64,000 bases of DNA from Woeseiaceae bacterium (GCA_030065985.1 JASJCM010000002.1:1-64000), one strand, 5' to 3'. Shown: positions 36,213 to 50,700, numbered from the stretch's first letter. The notes: generated by a model from the letters alone, not told the origin. Made by a program: numbers and translations.

Positions 36213-37196
36213 TTGAGTGCTGTCCAGATATCTCGGGACGTAGTCCTCGAGCCCGCCGATAACAACCGCCTTGCCAATCTGTGCGGTCAGTTTGATGAAC
36301 ACCTGCGGCAGATCGAACGCCGCCTCAATGTCGAAATCGCCAGTCGCGGTAATCGCTTCAGGATTACGGGGCATCCTGGCGCGGCTGAGGTCGGCGGCGA
36401 CGTCCTGGCAAAGCTGTTCGAGATGACCGATCAGGAGCGGCTCGATCCGGAACGCGTGCATATGCTGTTGCAGGAGTCTTTTATGGACGATGTGCAAGAC
36501 GTCGACGTGCCTGCGAACGAGGACGATGGTGACGACGTCACGATCCAGACGCGTCGCAAACTGATTCGACCGCGTGGTGCCAACCAGACTGCATACATCA
36601 AAAGTATTCGGCAACACGATCTCGCGTTTGGTATCGGTCCCGCGGGCACGGGCAAAACATACCTCGCAGTTGCTGCGGCTGTTGATGCGCTCGAGTCGGA
36701 ACAGATTCGACGCATCGTTCTTGTACGTCCGGCTGTCGAGGCCGGCGAGCGCCTCGGTTTCCTGCCCGGTGACCTGTCACAGAAGGTCGATCCTTACCTG
36801 CGACCAATGTACGACGCGCTCTACGACATGATCGGCGCGGAACGCGTTACGCGACTCATCGAACGCAACGTCATTGAGATCGCGCCGCTTGCGTTCATGC
36901 GCGGTCGATCGCTGAACGAGTCGTTCGTGATCCTCGACGAAGCGCAGAATACGAGTGTCGAGCAGATGAAGATGTTCCTGACGCGTATTGGTTTCGGCTC
37001 GCGCGCCATCGTCACAGGCGATGTCACGCAGGTGGACCTGCCGAATGGTCAGATGTCCGGCCTCAAGAATGCCACCGAAGTACTTGGCGATGTCGAGGGC
37101 GTGGCGTTCACGTATTTCACTCGCAAGGACGTCGTGCGCCACCATCTCGTGCAGCGCATTGTGAAAGCCTACGAAGACAATGAACGTTCTGACTGA
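36213..37196 (+). CDS. ybeZ: PhoH family ATPase (YbeZ-like)
   Basis: 327-residue PhoH-like NTPase, a predicted RNA-linked ATPase partnered with YbeY. The N-terminal KH-like part (residues 1-110) precedes the P-loop GIGPAGTGKTYLAVAAAVDAL, RIVLVRPAVEAGERLGFLPGD, Walker B FVILDEAQNTS and sensor IVTGDVTQVDLP. TTG at 36213 is the first plausible start and gives a family-like length; the ribosome binding site is weak. The last 17 bases overlap ybeY. Confidence 0.93.
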   Translation: MSAVQISRDVVLEPADNNRLANLCGQFDEHLRQIERRLNVEIASRGNRFRITGHPGAAEVGGDVLAKLFEMTDQERLDPERVHMLLQESFMDDVQDVDVPANEDDGDDVTIQTRRKLIRPRGANQTAYIKSIRQHDLAFGIGPAGTGKTYLAVAAAVDALESEQIRRIVLVRPAVEAGERLGFLPGDLSQKVDPYLRPMYDALYDMIGAERVTRLIERNVIEIAPLAFMRGRSLNESFVILDEAQNTSVEQMKMFLTRIGFGSRAIVTGDVTQVDLPNGQMSGLKNATEVLGDVEGVAFTYFTRKDVVRHHLVQRIVKAYEDNERSD

Positions 37197-37662
37197 CGTT
37201 CAGCTGGCCTGTAGCGACGACACAACTCCCGAAGCCGACACTATCACCGCCTGGGTCAGCCGTGCCGTTGCCGCCACCGGCGTCTCGCGTGATCATGAGG
37301 TTTCTGTGCGCGTAGTGAGCAAAGAGGAGATTCGGCAACTCAATCGCGATTATCGCGATAAGGACCAGCCGACCAATGTGCTCTCGTTTCCATCCGGACC
37401 GATCGAAGGCCTGCCCGACGACGAGCCGGTGCCGCTCGGCGATATCGTCGTCTGCGCGTCGGTTGTTGCCGCGGAAGCCGCAGCGCAAGGCAAACGGCTG
37501 CAGGATCACTGGGCGCATATGCTCGTGCATGGGACGTTGCATCTGATGGGGTTCGACCATCAAGAAGAATCGGAGGCGGCCGAAATGGAAGGTAAGGAGA
37601 CGAAAATCCTGACCGGGCATGGGCTCCCGGACCCATATGGAGAGCCTGCGCATAACTGCTAG
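37180..37662 (+). CDS. ybeY: Endoribonuclease YbeY
   Basis: Zinc-dependent RNase for 16S rRNA maturation and ribosome quality control, 160 residues. The zinc motif HMLVHGTLHLMGFDH supplies three His. The upstream NRDYRDKDQPTNVLSFP and LGDIVVCASVV segments are diagnostic. Translationally linked to the PhoH gene by a 17-base overlap. Confidence 0.96.
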   Translation: MNVLTDVQLACSDDTTPEADTITAWVSRAVAATGVSRDHEVSVRVVSKEEIRQLNRDYRDKDQPTNVLSFPSGPIEGLPDDEPVPLGDIVVCASVVAAEAAAQGKRLQDHWAHMLVHGTLHLMGFDHQEESEAAEMEGKETKILTGHGLPDPYGEPAHNC

Positions 37663-37674
37663 AATGGCAAGACT

Positions 37675-38520
37675 ATGAACGAAAAACCTCCCAGTACCAG
37701 CGGCTCGGGCGCCCCCGGCCTGGTCGCGCGCATCCGCCGCGCGTTCAGTGGCGAACCCTGGAGCCGAGACGAAATCCAGACCTTCATCGAATCGGAAGTC
37801 GAACTCGACGCCGAAGAAAAGAGCATGCTCACCGGGGTCCTCGAAGTATCCGAGACCCAGGTTCGCGACGTGATGATCCCGCGTTCGCAGATGGTGGTCA
37901 TCAACATCGAAGATGAATTTGACGAGACGCTGAAGACCATCGTCGAGTCCGGCCACTCCCGCTTCCCTGTGATTGGCGAGGATCGGGACGAGGTGCTTGG
38001 CGTCCTGCTCGCGAAGGATCTGTTGCGGTACTTCGGCAGTGACGACGAAATCACGATTCGCAAGCTTCTGCGTCCCGCCGCCGTGATTCCGGAGTCGAAG
38101 CGTCTGAACGCGCTGCTCAAGGAGTTTCGCGCCAGCCACAATCATATGGCCATTGTCGTCGACGAATACGGCGGTGTTGCGGGCCTGCTGACCATCGAGG
38201 ACGTGCTCGAGGAGATCGTGGGCGAGATCGAGGACGAGCACGACGACGAAGAGGCCGAGTTCATCCGGCCGGATGGGGATCGCAATGGCAAGCCGAGTTT
38301 CGCTGTGCGCGCGCTGACGCGCGTCGAGGACTTCAACGAGTATTTCGAGTGCGAGCTCGCGGACGAGGAATACGACACGATCGGCGGTCTCGTAATGCAT
38401 GAACTGGGTCGCTTGCCACGCCGCGGCGAAAAGGTACACTTCGGCGGCTTCGAGTTCGCCGTCATGAAGGCGGACAAGCGGCGCATTGACGCGCTCCAGG
38501 TACAACGAATCAACGGCTGA
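37675..38520 (+). CDS. corC: CorC/HlyC family transporter-associated protein
   Basis: 281-residue cytosolic protein without a DUF21 membrane domain, as in E. coli CorC. A CBS pair spans about residues 60-190 (VRDVMIPRSQMVVINIEDE, then HNHMAIVVDEYGGVAGLLTIEDVLEEIVGEIEDE). The CorC/HlyC domain follows to the end (YDTIGGLVMHELGRLPRRGE). Associated with Mg/Co homeostasis; ligand unproven here. Confidence 0.94.
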   Translation: MNEKPPSTSGSGAPGLVARIRRAFSGEPWSRDEIQTFIESEVELDAEEKSMLTGVLEVSETQVRDVMIPRSQMVVINIEDEFDETLKTIVESGHSRFPVIGEDRDEVLGVLLAKDLLRYFGSDDEITIRKLLRPAAVIPESKRLNALLKEFRASHNHMAIVVDEYGGVAGLLTIEDVLEEIVGEIEDEHDDEEAEFIRPDGDRNGKPSFAVRALTRVEDFNEYFECELADEEYDTIGGLVMHELGRLPRRGEKVHFGGFEFAVMKADKRRIDALQVQRING

Positions 38521-38524
38521 ACCG

Positions 38525-43020
<4,496 letters not shown>

Positions 43021-43024
<4 letters not shown>

Positions 43025-43512
43025 ACAGTGTTCTTACCGTCGCCGACACAGGCGTCGGCGTGCTTGGCGAGCTCCTGGAGCGGTACGGCCTCGAGCTCGT
43101 CCTCGAGCCGCGGGGGGCAGAGATCACGGGTAGTTTCTGGGGCGAATCGGAAGCGGGCGTCGTCGGGCGCAGCGTATTCGTTCGCGAAGACACGCCTGTA
43201 CATTCCTTCCTGCACGAGACCTGCCACGTCGTCTGCATGGATGAACGACGTCGGGCTGGTCTCGATCGTGACGCGGGTGGGGATGATCTCGAAGAAGCGG
43301 CAGTCTGTTACCTGCAGGTGCTGCTGGCCGATTACATTGCGGGTGCGGGTCGCGATCGTCTCATGCAGGACATGGATGCCTGGGGTTACAGTTTCCGGCT
43401 TGGGAACACGCGTGACTGGTTCGAAGGCGATGCCGGCGATGCGCGAGAGTTCCTTTTAAATCATAAGCTTATAGACGACAGCAACATCCCGACATTTGCC
43501 CTGCGGGCCTGA
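43021..43512 (+). CDS. Putative zinc metallopeptidase-like protein with HExxH
   Basis: 163 residues, no family recognised with certainty. TTG start overlaps the lptE stop (TTGA). The motif VHSFLHETCHVVCMDERRR gives His65-Glu66-x-x-His69, and LEEAAVCYLQVLLADYI about 25-35 residues later has a Glu that could be the third ligand. No signal peptide is seen, so it is probably cytosolic. It sits where holA would normally follow lptE. Confidence 0.7.
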
Positions 43513-43536
43513 GCCTGGGCGGGTGTATAGTTTGGT

Positions 43537-44235
43537 ATGGCCTGGCTGCGCTACCTTGTCTACTTCATAGCGATCGCGTTCGTAACGTGGGCACTGACAG
43601 CGCTTGAGCTCGCTTCACCGGGAAGCCTCAGGCTCCACGTCCTCGTCAATCCAACCGATGTGTATGGCACAAGTGAATTCTCGCCCGTCGAGATCATACA
43701 GGCGATCGTGCTCCTGGCATGCGGTGGGCTCATGGCCTGGGTTGCGTGGTGTTGCCCGACCCAGCGACCGCTGGCAATTCCGTTTGGCGGGCTGGCACTG
43801 GCGTTCCTGATTCGCGAACTCGATTATTTCCTGGATCGATATATCGCAGATAATTTCTGGCAGGTTGTGATTGCCATCACTGGCGCGCTCGTGATCGCGT
43901 ACACGTATCGCCATCGGCGTCGCTTGCGCATTGCGCTGGCGAGGCTCTGGCCGTCGCCCGGACTGACGTTAATGTTCGCAGGCGCTGTCATCCTGTTTGC
44001 GTTTGTGCGCCTCGTCGGTCATGAGCCCCTGTGGATGTCGATTCTCGGTGATGACTACCGGCGAGTCATCAAGCTCGCCATTGAAGAATTCATCGAGCTG
44101 GTTGGGTACTTCCTGTGGATGATCGGCACGATCGAATATGCCTTGCAGGCGCGGGCCATCGCATACCGTCCGCCTCAACCGGCGGCGAGACGTCTTCGGG
44201 ACAAGCGTCGTCAGGATGCGGCTGGCCGCTTCTAG
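43537..44235 (+). CDS. Six-helix membrane protein of unknown function
   Basis: 232 residues with about six membrane helices (near residues 4-22, 50-72, 80-100, 108-128, 145-168 and 185-208). A short basic tail (ARRLRDKRRQDAAGRF) implies a cytosolic C-terminus. RELDYFLDRY and EEFIELVGYFLWMIGTIEY place acidic residues in or beside helices. No family recognised. It converges on hisI with 3 bases between stops. Confidence 0.75.
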   Translation: MAWLRYLVYFIAIAFVTWALTALELASPGSLRLHVLVNPTDVYGTSEFSPVEIIQAIVLLACGGLMAWVAWCCPTQRPLAIPFGGLALAFLIRELDYFLDRYIADNFWQVVIAITGALVIAYTYRHRRRLRIALARLWPSPGLTLMFAGAVILFAFVRLVGHEPLWMSILGDDYRRVIKLAIEEFIELVGYFLWMIGTIEYALQARAIAYRPPQPAARRLRDKRRQDAAGRF

Positions 44236-44238
44236 ATA

Positions 44239-44736
44239 TCAGAGAATCGTGGGGTTCGGTGCGTCGCCGTAGACCTCTTCTGGATCGAAGACTTTTTCGG
44301 TCTCGGTCCACTCGAGATCGACGTGGCCCTCTGCCTGCTTGGTATCGAAGTCGCCGCCCACCGGCACCTTGCGATAGAAACATGAGCGGTACCCGACGTG
44401 GCAGCTTGCGCCGCCGGCGACATCGACGCGCAGCCAGACGCAATCCTGGTCGTCATCGATCAGGAGTTCGCGCACCGTTTGCACGAGACCACTCGTCGCG
44501 CCCTTGTGCCAGAGCACCTGGCGGCTGCGGCTCCAGTAGTGGGCCTCGCCGGTGGCAATCGTGAGCTGCAGCGCCTCGGCGTTCATGTAGCCCTGCATCA
44601 GCACTTCGCCGCTGTCAGCATCGGTCGTGACGACCGTGATCAGGCCGCGGTCGTCGAATTTGGGGGCGAGGTCGTTGCCTTCCTCTACCTGCTCGATTGT
44701 CTTGCGGGCTTGAAACTTCACCGGAGCGACAGACAT
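44239..44736 (-). CDS. hisI: Phosphoribosyl-AMP cyclohydrolase
   Basis: Third step of histidine synthesis, opening the adenine ring of PR-AMP; 165 residues without a HisE domain. [30 protein letters not shown] and LWHKGATSG are signatures, and the zinc cysteines are in [17 protein letters not shown] and CFYR. A C-terminal extension of about 35 residues ([15 protein letters not shown]...) follows. It lies alone, away from other his genes, and its leader has a terminator-like hairpin. Confidence 0.94.
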   Translation of the reverse strand: MSVAPVKFQARKTIEQVEEGNDLAPKFDDRGLITVVTTDADSGEVLMQGYMNAEALQLTIATGEAHYWSRSRQVLWHKGATSGLVQTVRELLIDDDQDCVWLRVDVAGGASCHVGYRSCFYRKVPVGGDFDTKQAEGHVDLEWTETEKVFDPEEVYGDAPNPTIL

Positions 44737-44748
44737 CGTGATATCTCG

Positions 44749-44778
44749 AAAAAAACGGGGCCCGGAAGAATACCGGGC
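44749..44778 (-). terminator. Terminator-like hairpin in the hisI leader
   Basis: On the minus strand GCCCGG-TATTCTT-CCGGGC is followed by CCCG and seven T residues, ending 13 bases before the hisI ATG. The four-base gap before the T-run weakens it as a terminator. Since no minus-strand gene lies upstream, premature termination of hisI itself is the natural reading. Confidence 0.4.
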
Positions 44779-44798
44779 GTAGCGGTCCCCGGCAATAT

Positions 44799-44807
44799 TG
44801 CTATGAT
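44799..44807 (+). promoter_or_regulatory. Extended -10 promoter of cysS
   Basis: TGC-TATGAT is an extended -10 element about 31 bases before the cysS ATG. The palindrome GCAATATTGC (44792-44801) overlaps its upstream edge and could be a regulator site. No -35 match is evident. Confidence 0.5.
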
Positions 44808-44838
44808 TGCGTCCTTTGGCCGACAGACTCGAGACACG

Positions 44839-46218
44839 ATGACCATTCAGCTACACGACACACTGCAGGGCAGGAAGATTCCCTTCGAGCCCCTCGTCGA
44901 GGGCCAGGTGACGATGTACCTGTGTGGACCGACGGTCTACAACTTCGCGCATATCGGTAATGCCCGTCCTGCCGTCGTTTTCGACCTGCTGGCGCGCCTC
45001 CTCAGGCGCCGGTACACGCTGAAGTTCGCGCGCAACATTACTGACGTCGACGACAAGATCATCGCGGCTTCACTCGAGACCGGTGAGCCGATTGAGGAGA
45101 TCACGGCCAAGTACGCAAAGATCTACAACGACGATATGGGCGCGCTCGGCGTTCAGCCTCCCGATATCGAGCCCTACGCGACGCAGCACATCGACGTCAT
45201 GGTTGCGATGATTGCCAGGCTGGTCGAGGACGGACATGCCTACGAAGCCGAGGGCCACGTGCTTTTCGATGTCGAAACGCACCCGAAGTATGGCGAACTT
45301 TCGAAACGGGACTTGCGCGAGATGATCGCGGGCTCGCGCGTTGAAGTGGCGCCATACAAAAAGGCCGCACAGGATTTCGTTCTGTGGAAGCCCTCGACCG
45401 ACGAGCAGCCCGGATGGGATTCGCCCTGGGGCCGCGGCCGGCCGGGCTGGCATATCGAGTGCTCGGCCATGGCTGAGAAACACCTCGGCGAGACGATCGA
45501 TATCCATGCCGGTGGACAGGACCTCGTCTTCCCGCATCATGAAAACGAGTGCGCCCAGTCGAGCTGCGCGCACGGTGGTGCGCCGATGGCACGCTACTGG
45601 CTGCACAACGGTTTCCTCTCGCTCGACCAGACCAAGATGTCGAAATCGCTCGGCAACGTACTGCTGGTCCATGACCTGATCGAAACGATCCCGGGCGAAG
45701 TGATTCGCCTCGCGCTGCTGGGCGCGCATTATCGCCAGCCGCTGGACTGGTCCGCCGAGACGATCGAGTCGGCTCGACGCATGCTCGATCGCCTGTACGG
45801 CGCGGTGAGAGGAGTCGACGTGTCAGCGGAGGCGTGTGCGGCTGCTGACGTACCGGAAGCCCTGATAGCGGCGCTCGAAGACGACCTCAACACGCCCAAG
45901 GCGCTGGCAGAGTTCTTCGCGCTCGCACGCGCGCTGAACAAAGCCAGCGACCCGGCCGAGATTGAGAGCCTTGCCGCACAGATGTTTGCGGCCGGCGACC
46001 TGATGGGCATTTTGCAGAACGACCCCGAGGAGTGGTTTGCCGGGCACGTCGAGGGCGACATGCCGGCTGACGAAATCGAGGCGCTCATCGCGAAACGCAA
46101 TGAGGCGCGCGCGGCGAAGGATTTCCAGGCCGCGGACGCAATTCGCGACCAGCTCAAGGACGCCGGCGTAATCATCGAGGACGGTGCGGGCGGCACAACC
46201 TGGCGCCGCGGCGGGTGA
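44839..46218 (+). CDS. cysS: Cysteine--tRNA ligase
   Basis: Class I synthetase of 459 residues. [19 protein letters not shown] has the zinc-ligand Cys and the HIGN motif (38-41). Further zinc ligands are in [13 protein letters not shown] and [16 protein letters not shown] is at 266-270. The C-terminal DALR/anticodon region ends [19 protein letters not shown]. The ATG at 44839 fits the family start; a much longer in-frame extension upstream is antisense to hisI. sufE follows 4 bases later, putting two cysteine-using genes together. Confidence 0.97.
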   Translation: MTIQLHDTLQGRKIPFEPLVEGQVTMYLCGPTVYNFAHIGNARPAVVFDLLARLLRRRYTLKFARNITDVDDKIIAASLETGEPIEEITAKYAKIYNDDMGALGVQPPDIEPYATQHIDVMVAMIARLVEDGHAYEAEGHVLFDVETHPKYGELSKRDLREMIAGSRVEVAPYKKAAQDFVLWKPSTDEQPGWDSPWGRGRPGWHIECSAMAEKHLGETIDIHAGGQDLVFPHHENECAQSSCAHGGAPMARYWLHNGFLSLDQTKMSKSLGNVLLVHDLIETIPGEVIRLALLGAHYRQPLDWSAETIESARRMLDRLYGAVRGVDVSAEACAAADVPEALIAALEDDLNTPKALAEFFALARALNKASDPAEIESLAAQMFAAGDLMGILQNDPEEWFAGHVEGDMPADEIEALIAKRNEARAAKDFQAADAIRDQLKDAGVIIEDGAGGTTWRRGG

Positions 46219-46222
46219 CAGG

Positions 46223-46642
46223 GTGAGCAGCGAGGTACGGGCAGCGCAGCAGGAAGTCATCGAGGAGTTTGCGCTCTTCGATGACTGGATGGATCGCTAC
46301 CAGTACATCATCGATATGGGCAGGCGACTGCCGGAGTTTCCGGACGAGCTACGCATCGACGAGAATCTCATTCGGGGCTGTCAGTCGCAGGTATGGTTCG
46401 TCGCTGAGCAACGCGATGGTCGGCTGTACTTCCAGGCGATCAGCGATGCTGCAATCGTCTCGGGTCTGATCGCTATCCTGCTGCGTCTCTACAGCGGTCG
46501 CGATCCCAGGGATATTCTCGATTCACCGCCGGATTTCGTCGAAGCGCTGCAGCTGCAGAGCCACCTGAGTCCGACGCGCAGCAACGGTCTCGGTTCGATG
46601 CTCGATGCGATACGCCGGTTTGCTGCGGAGGCTGCCGCCTGA
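46223..46642 (+). CDS. sufE: SufE family sulfur-acceptor protein
   Basis: 139-residue Fe-S biogenesis protein accepting persulfide sulfur from a cysteine desulfurase. [22 protein letters not shown] and [12 protein letters not shown] are characteristic, with the active Cys53. GTG start 4 bases after cysS. No sufS is adjacent; it may serve a desulfurase encoded elsewhere. Confidence 0.93.
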   Translation: MSSEVRAAQQEVIEEFALFDDWMDRYQYIIDMGRRLPEFPDELRIDENLIRGCQSQVWFVAEQRDGRLYFQAISDAAIVSGLIAILLRLYSGRDPRDILDSPPDFVEALQLQSHLSPTRSNGLGSMLDAIRRFAAEAAA

Positions 46643-46643
46643 C

Positions 46644-46907
46644 ATGCCAAACGCGATCAGCCGGGCACTGGCCAAACCGCTGATCTGGCTGGTCCGCTTT
46701 TATCGCGTTGCTCTCTCGCCGTGGCTTGGCTTCAACTGCCGCTACCAGCCGACCTGTTCGAGTTACGCGATTGAAGCGCTGCAGGTGCACGGCGTGCTGA
46801 AAGGCAGCTGGCTTGCGGCAAAGCGCATTGGCCGATGCCATCCCTGGGGCGGCTCGGGATACGATCCTGTGCCGGGAACGGAAGGGAGGAAAGATGACGC
46901 CCGCTAA
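46644..46907 (+). CDS. yidD: Membrane protein insertion efficiency factor YidD
   Basis: 87 residues. [24 protein letters not shown] and [18 protein letters not shown] are the YidD signature with three conserved Cys. An N-terminal amphipathic helix ([12 protein letters not shown]) binds the inner membrane. Usually next to rnpA and yidC; here it is displaced between sufE and a membrane-protein gene. Confidence 0.94.
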   Translation: MPNAISRALAKPLIWLVRFYRVALSPWLGFNCRYQPTCSSYAIEALQVHGVLKGSWLAAKRIGRCHPWGGSGYDPVPGTEGRKDDAR

Positions 46908-47928
46908 ACTGTTCCAGGCCGTTCTGTATCCGTTGACGTCATCTGCCGTGCTGGTACCGCTGATCGTGTTCTGGTTGCTGACGTCGTTCGCGGCGTGGGG
47001 CGGATTGCTGGGCCTGTTCCTGTTGGCCTTTGTCCTGATGGCCACGGTTCGCTTCCTGATGATGGTGCTCGAGGCGCGGGCACGTGGCAGAGAACCCGAA
47101 ACGCCGGGCATCGAGTTCTTCAGTCTGTTCGGCGACGGCTGGAACCTGTTTCCTGCGGCACTGATCGTGCTGTCGGCGTTGCTGATCGATGTGACAGGCG
47201 ACAATTTCGGTATCGTCGGGGCAACGGTGGTTTCGGTCATCGTATGCGTCGCGTTTCCTGCTTCCCTTGCCGTGCTGGCGATCACGCGTTCGCCACTGCA
47301 GAGCATTAATCCGGTAGCCATAGCGAGACTGATCGCTCGCTGCGGTGGCACGCTTTGGATCGCAGTTGCGTTTGGCCAGGTAGCGGGCTGGCTTGCTTTC
47401 CTGAGCAACGAACTGCCTTCTCTTCTCGCAAGCTTCGTGCAGATGTACCTGTATTTCGCCTATTTCTCGTTGCTCGGGAGCCTGATCGAGCCCTACAACC
47501 TGTTCGAAGAGGTCGGCATTCCCGCGCCGTTGGAAAAAGACGACGCTGAGATCAGCGGAGACCTGGAGAAGCACCGTGTTGGCGTCCTCGGTCACGCGTA
47601 CGGGTTTATCAGCCGCGATAATCGGGAAGGAGGTTTCCGACACATTCTTGGCGAGATCGACCGTGACCCCGATCCGGTGCAGGCGTGGGCCTGGTACTTC
47701 GGCAAAATGCTGGATTGGGAAAACCAGCAACATGCGCTGTTTTTTGCGCAGCACTATATCCGGGATGCGCTGCAGCACGGTGACGATATCGTGGCGCTGA
47801 AGGTGATCATGCGTTGCCGATTAATCGACGAGCGCTTCAAGCCCGCTCGGGAAGACATGCCGGCCGCGATAGAGGCGGCCGAACGCCAGGGAAATACTGA
47901 GCTTGCGGCCGTGCTGAACCGCATGTGA
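46894..47928 (+). CDS. Membrane protein of unknown function, 344 residues
   Basis: About four to five membrane helices in the first 190 residues (for example [20 protein letters not shown] and [20 protein letters not shown]), then a soluble helical domain (about 200-344) with TPR-like spacing ([40 protein letters not shown]). GGGAGGA precedes the ATG, and the start overlaps yidD by 14 bases. No family recognised. The coupling to yidD hints at envelope biogenesis, an inference only. Confidence 0.75.
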   Translation: MTPAKLFQAVLYPLTSSAVLVPLIVFWLLTSFAAWGGLLGLFLLAFVLMATVRFLMMVLEARARGREPETPGIEFFSLFGDGWNLFPAALIVLSALLIDVTGDNFGIVGATVVSVIVCVAFPASLAVLAITRSPLQSINPVAIARLIARCGGTLWIAVAFGQVAGWLAFLSNELPSLLASFVQMYLYFAYFSLLGSLIEPYNLFEEVGIPAPLEKDDAEISGDLEKHRVGVLGHAYGFISRDNREGGFRHILGEIDRDPDPVQAWAWYFGKMLDWENQQHALFFAQHYIRDALQHGDDIVALKVIMRCRLIDERFKPAREDMPAAIEAAERQGNTELAAVLNRM

Positions 47929-47946
47929 GGCGCTACAATACGGTGC

Positions 47947-48201
47947 ATGGATAAACGCCTGCTCACCATCCTGCGCTGCCCTGTGACTCATAAGGGCTTG
48001 TCTGTGCTGAGAAAAGACAAGCTCGAGAAGATCAACGCAGCGATCGCCAACGGCGAGATAGAGACGCACGAGGGCGTTCGACTCGAAACGCCGCTCGCCG
48101 AGGCACTCGTGACCGACGACGGCAAGCGCGTCTACCCGGTGAATGACGGGATCCCGGTGCTGCTCGAAGGCGAATCGATCCATGTGGAGCAGATTGTTTG
48201 A
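47947..48201 (+). CDS. Trm112/YcaR-like small protein
   Basis: 84 residues with the Trm112 fold pattern: LLTILRCPVTHKGLSVL at the start and RVYPVNDGIPVLLEGESI at the end. Most bacterial members have CPxC; here only CPVT is present, so zinc binding is probably lost. It carries an insert of about 20 residues (KINAAIANGEIETHEGVRLE). Its stop overlaps the holA start (TTGA). Confidence 0.85.
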   Translation: MDKRLLTILRCPVTHKGLSVLRKDKLEKINAAIANGEIETHEGVRLETPLAEALVTDDGKRVYPVNDGIPVLLEGESIHVEQIV

Positions 48202-49202
48202 AGATTCGCGCCAATCAGCTCTCGTCACACCTCAAGAATTCGCTCGCTCCCTGCTACCTCGTCACCGGTGACGAGCATTTGCTTGTCGCCGAGGCACTGG
48301 ACGATATCCGCAAGGCCGCACGCGAGGGTGGTTTCAGCACGCGCGAGCTGCACGTTGCGACGACCGGGTTCGACTGGAACCAGCTGACTGCATCGAGCGG
48401 CAACATGTCACTGTTCGCCGAGCAGCGCATCGTTGAGCTACGATTGCCGACCGGAAAGCCAGGTCGAACCGGTGGGCAGGCCATTGTCGATCTCGTCGAG
48501 CAGGCCGGACCGGAGCTCCTGTTTATCGTGACAGCGCCGAAGCTCGATCGGAGCGCCGCCGCGTCCAAGTGGGCCAAGACCATCGAGGCCAAGGGCGTTG
48601 GTCTGCAGATCTGGCCGATCGGCCTGCGCGAACTGCCGGGCTGGATTGCCAATCGCATGCGCCAGGCAGGTTTGCAGCCCGACAGGGACGCTGTCGCCCT
48701 GATCGCCGATCGCGTCGAGGGCAACCTGCTGGCCGCTGGTCAGGAAATCGAAAAGCTCCGGCTGTTGCTGGGTGAGGGCAAAGTTACCGCCGAAGACGTC
48801 AACGAGGCCGTCGCGAACAGCAGTCGGTACGACGTTTACAAGCTCACCGATGCGGCACTGGCCGGCGATGCGCCGCGCGCGGTGCGTATTCTGGGTGGCC
48901 TCAAGGCCGAAGGCGTCCAGCCCGTCATCGTCATGTGGGCGCTGACGCGCGAACTGCGCACGCTGGCGACGCTCGATGACGCGGTTCGCCAGGGTACCGA
49001 CCTCGGCAGCGCGATGCAGGCGGCGCGCGTCTGGAATAACCGCCAGGGACTTATGCGTTCGTGCATCAGTCGGCACCAGCACGGCGATTTCCACCGCATG
49101 CTCAAGGCGAGCGGCCGCGCGGATGCGGCGGCCAAGGGCCAGCGCTATGGCGACCCCTGGCAGATGGCCGCGGACATCGTCGTCGGGATGGCGCGCGCAT
49201 GA
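48198..49202 (+). CDS. holA: DNA polymerase III subunit delta
   Basis: Clamp-loader subunit that opens the beta clamp, 334 residues. PCYLVTGDEHLLVAEALDDIRKAAR is the typical N-terminus, FAEQRIVELRLPTGKPG the domain I strand, and the collar domain follows from about 215. TTG start overlaps the previous stop. It leads the conserved holA-nadD-rsfS-rlmH order but is separated from lptE by 5 kb. Confidence 0.94.
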   Translation: MKIRANQLSSHLKNSLAPCYLVTGDEHLLVAEALDDIRKAAREGGFSTRELHVATTGFDWNQLTASSGNMSLFAEQRIVELRLPTGKPGRTGGQAIVDLVEQAGPELLFIVTAPKLDRSAAASKWAKTIEAKGVGLQIWPIGLRELPGWIANRMRQAGLQPDRDAVALIADRVEGNLLAAGQEIEKLRLLLGEGKVTAEDVNEAVANSSRYDVYKLTDAALAGDAPRAVRILGGLKAEGVQPVIVMWALTRELRTLATLDDAVRQGTDLGSAMQAARVWNNRQGLMRSCISRHQHGDFHRMLKASGRADAAAKGQRYGDPWQMAADIVVGMARA

Positions 49203-49837
49203 AGCCGATCGGTGTTTTCGGCGGCACGTTCGACCCGATTCACTATGGCCACCTGCGTTCGGCGTTCGAGATGCTACAGGCGCTCGACTTTGAAGAGGTG
49301 CGATTTATTCCCTGCAGTGACCCGCCGCACCGCGGCGTTACCTACGCTACTGCAGCGCAGCGTTATCGCCTCGTCGAGGTGGCAATAGCAGAGCAACCGG
49401 GCTTTGTGGCCGATGACCGTGAACTCGAGCGCGGCGGGCCTTCCTACACGGTCGACACACTGGCGACGCTGCGCACGGAATTTCCGGACCGCTCGCTGGG
49501 TCTCATTGTAGGAATGGACGCATTCCTCGGGTTGCCGGACTGGTATCGATGGGATGAGATTCTCGACACGGCACACATCGTTGTCGCGCATCGACCGGGA
49601 TGGAAAGCCCCCGACATCGGCGTACTCGGTGACATGATCAGTGAGCATGGGACGCACCGCGTCAGCGATCTGCACGAGACCACACACGGACGAGTCCATA
49701 TACACGCGGTGACGCAGCTTGAAATTGCGTCGACCGAGATAAGAGATTTGATCGCCGCCGGGCGGGACCCGCGCTTCCTGATGCCCGATGCGGTACGCGA
49801 CGAGATTCTTGAATTGGGACTTTATAAAGGAGAATGA
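49199..49837 (+). CDS. nadD: Nicotinate-nucleotide adenylyltransferase
   Basis: Makes NaAD from NaMN and ATP, 212 residues. The nucleotidyltransferase signature [16 protein letters not shown] has the HxGH-type motif, and [21 protein letters not shown] has the second. ATGA overlap with holA and with rsfS. Confidence 0.96.
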   Translation: MKPIGVFGGTFDPIHYGHLRSAFEMLQALDFEEVRFIPCSDPPHRGVTYATAAQRYRLVEVAIAEQPGFVADDRELERGGPSYTVDTLATLRTEFPDRSLGLIVGMDAFLGLPDWYRWDEILDTAHIVVAHRPGWKAPDIGVLGDMISEHGTHRVSDLHETTHGRVHIHAVTQLEIASTEIRDLIAAGRDPRFLMPDAVRDEILELGLYKGE

Positions 49838-50217
49838 CGCTTGATGAACTGCGAGAGCCACGCATGAACAGCGAGACTTTGACCGACCTCGTCGTCGACG
49901 CGCTCGACGACGTCAAGGCCAAGGACATTGTGCGCCTCGATGTCCGCGACATGACCACGGTCACGGATTACATGGTCGTTGCGAGCGGCACGTCGAATCG
50001 GCACGTCAAGGCGCTGGTCGACAACGTCGCCGAGAAGGCCAGGGAAGCCGGACACCGGGCGATCGGTATCGAGGGCGAAGAGGGCGGCGAGTGGGTCCTG
50101 CTGGATCTGCAAGACACGCTCGTCCACGTCATGCTGCCCAAAGTGCGTGAGTTCTATAACCTGGAGAAGCTCTGGTCGATTTCCCCGACAGGGGATGCGA
50201 CGGCCACCGACGGTTAA
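49834..50217 (+). CDS. rsfS: Ribosomal silencing factor RsfS
   Basis: Binds L14 and blocks subunit joining in starvation, 127 residues from the overlapping ATG (an ATG at 49864 would give 117). [38 protein letters not shown] and [18 protein letters not shown] are the family pattern. Follows nadD as in most bacteria. Confidence 0.96.
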   Translation: MTLDELREPRMNSETLTDLVVDALDDVKAKDIVRLDVRDMTTVTDYMVVASGTSNRHVKALVDNVAEKAREAGHRAIGIEGEEGGEWVLLDLQDTLVHVMLPKVREFYNLEKLWSISPTGDATATDG

Positions 50218-50220
50218 GTC

Positions 50221-50691
50221 GTGCACATTCGACTACTGGCCGTTGGCGATCGCCAGCCGTCGTGGGTGGACGAAGCCTTCGGCGCTTACACAACGCGCCT
50301 GCCGCGTGAGTGGAAGTTCCGGCTCGATCTGATCCCGACGGTGCGCCGCCAGAAAAACGACAAGTCCGCTCGGGCAATGGAGGCAGAGGGCGAATTGATC
50401 CTCTCGAAGCTCCAGCCTGCAGAGCAAGTCATATTGCTCGACGAACGTGGGCGACAGCTCGACAGCAAGGGTCTGGCCGGCAAACTGTCAGACTGGCAGA
50501 CCGACGGCCGGGACCTCTGTTTCGTGATCGGTGGCCCCGATGGCTTATCTGACGCGTGCAAGCAGCGCGCACATTTCTCCTGGTCGCTGTCGAAGCTGAC
50601 GTTGCCGCACGGGCTGGCGCGTGTGCTGTTCGCCGAGCAGCTCTATCGCGCATGGTCACTGCAAACCGGCCATCCGTATCATCGCGCGTGA
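50221..50691 (+). CDS. rlmH: 23S rRNA pseudouridine-1915 N3-methyltransferase
   Basis: SPOUT methyltransferase, 156 residues. VILLDERGRQLDSKGLA, FVIGGPDGLSDACKQRA and LTLPHGLARVLFAEQLYRAW, ending HPYHRA, are the trefoil-knot SAM site and signature tail. GTG start 3 bases after rsfS. Confidence 0.96.
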   Translation: MHIRLLAVGDRQPSWVDEAFGAYTTRLPREWKFRLDLIPTVRRQKNDKSARAMEAEGELILSKLQPAEQVILLDERGRQLDSKGLAGKLSDWQTDGRDLCFVIGGPDGLSDACKQRAHFSWSLSKLTLPHGLARVLFAEQLYRAWSLQTGHPYHRA

Positions 50692-50700
50692 TTGACCCAC

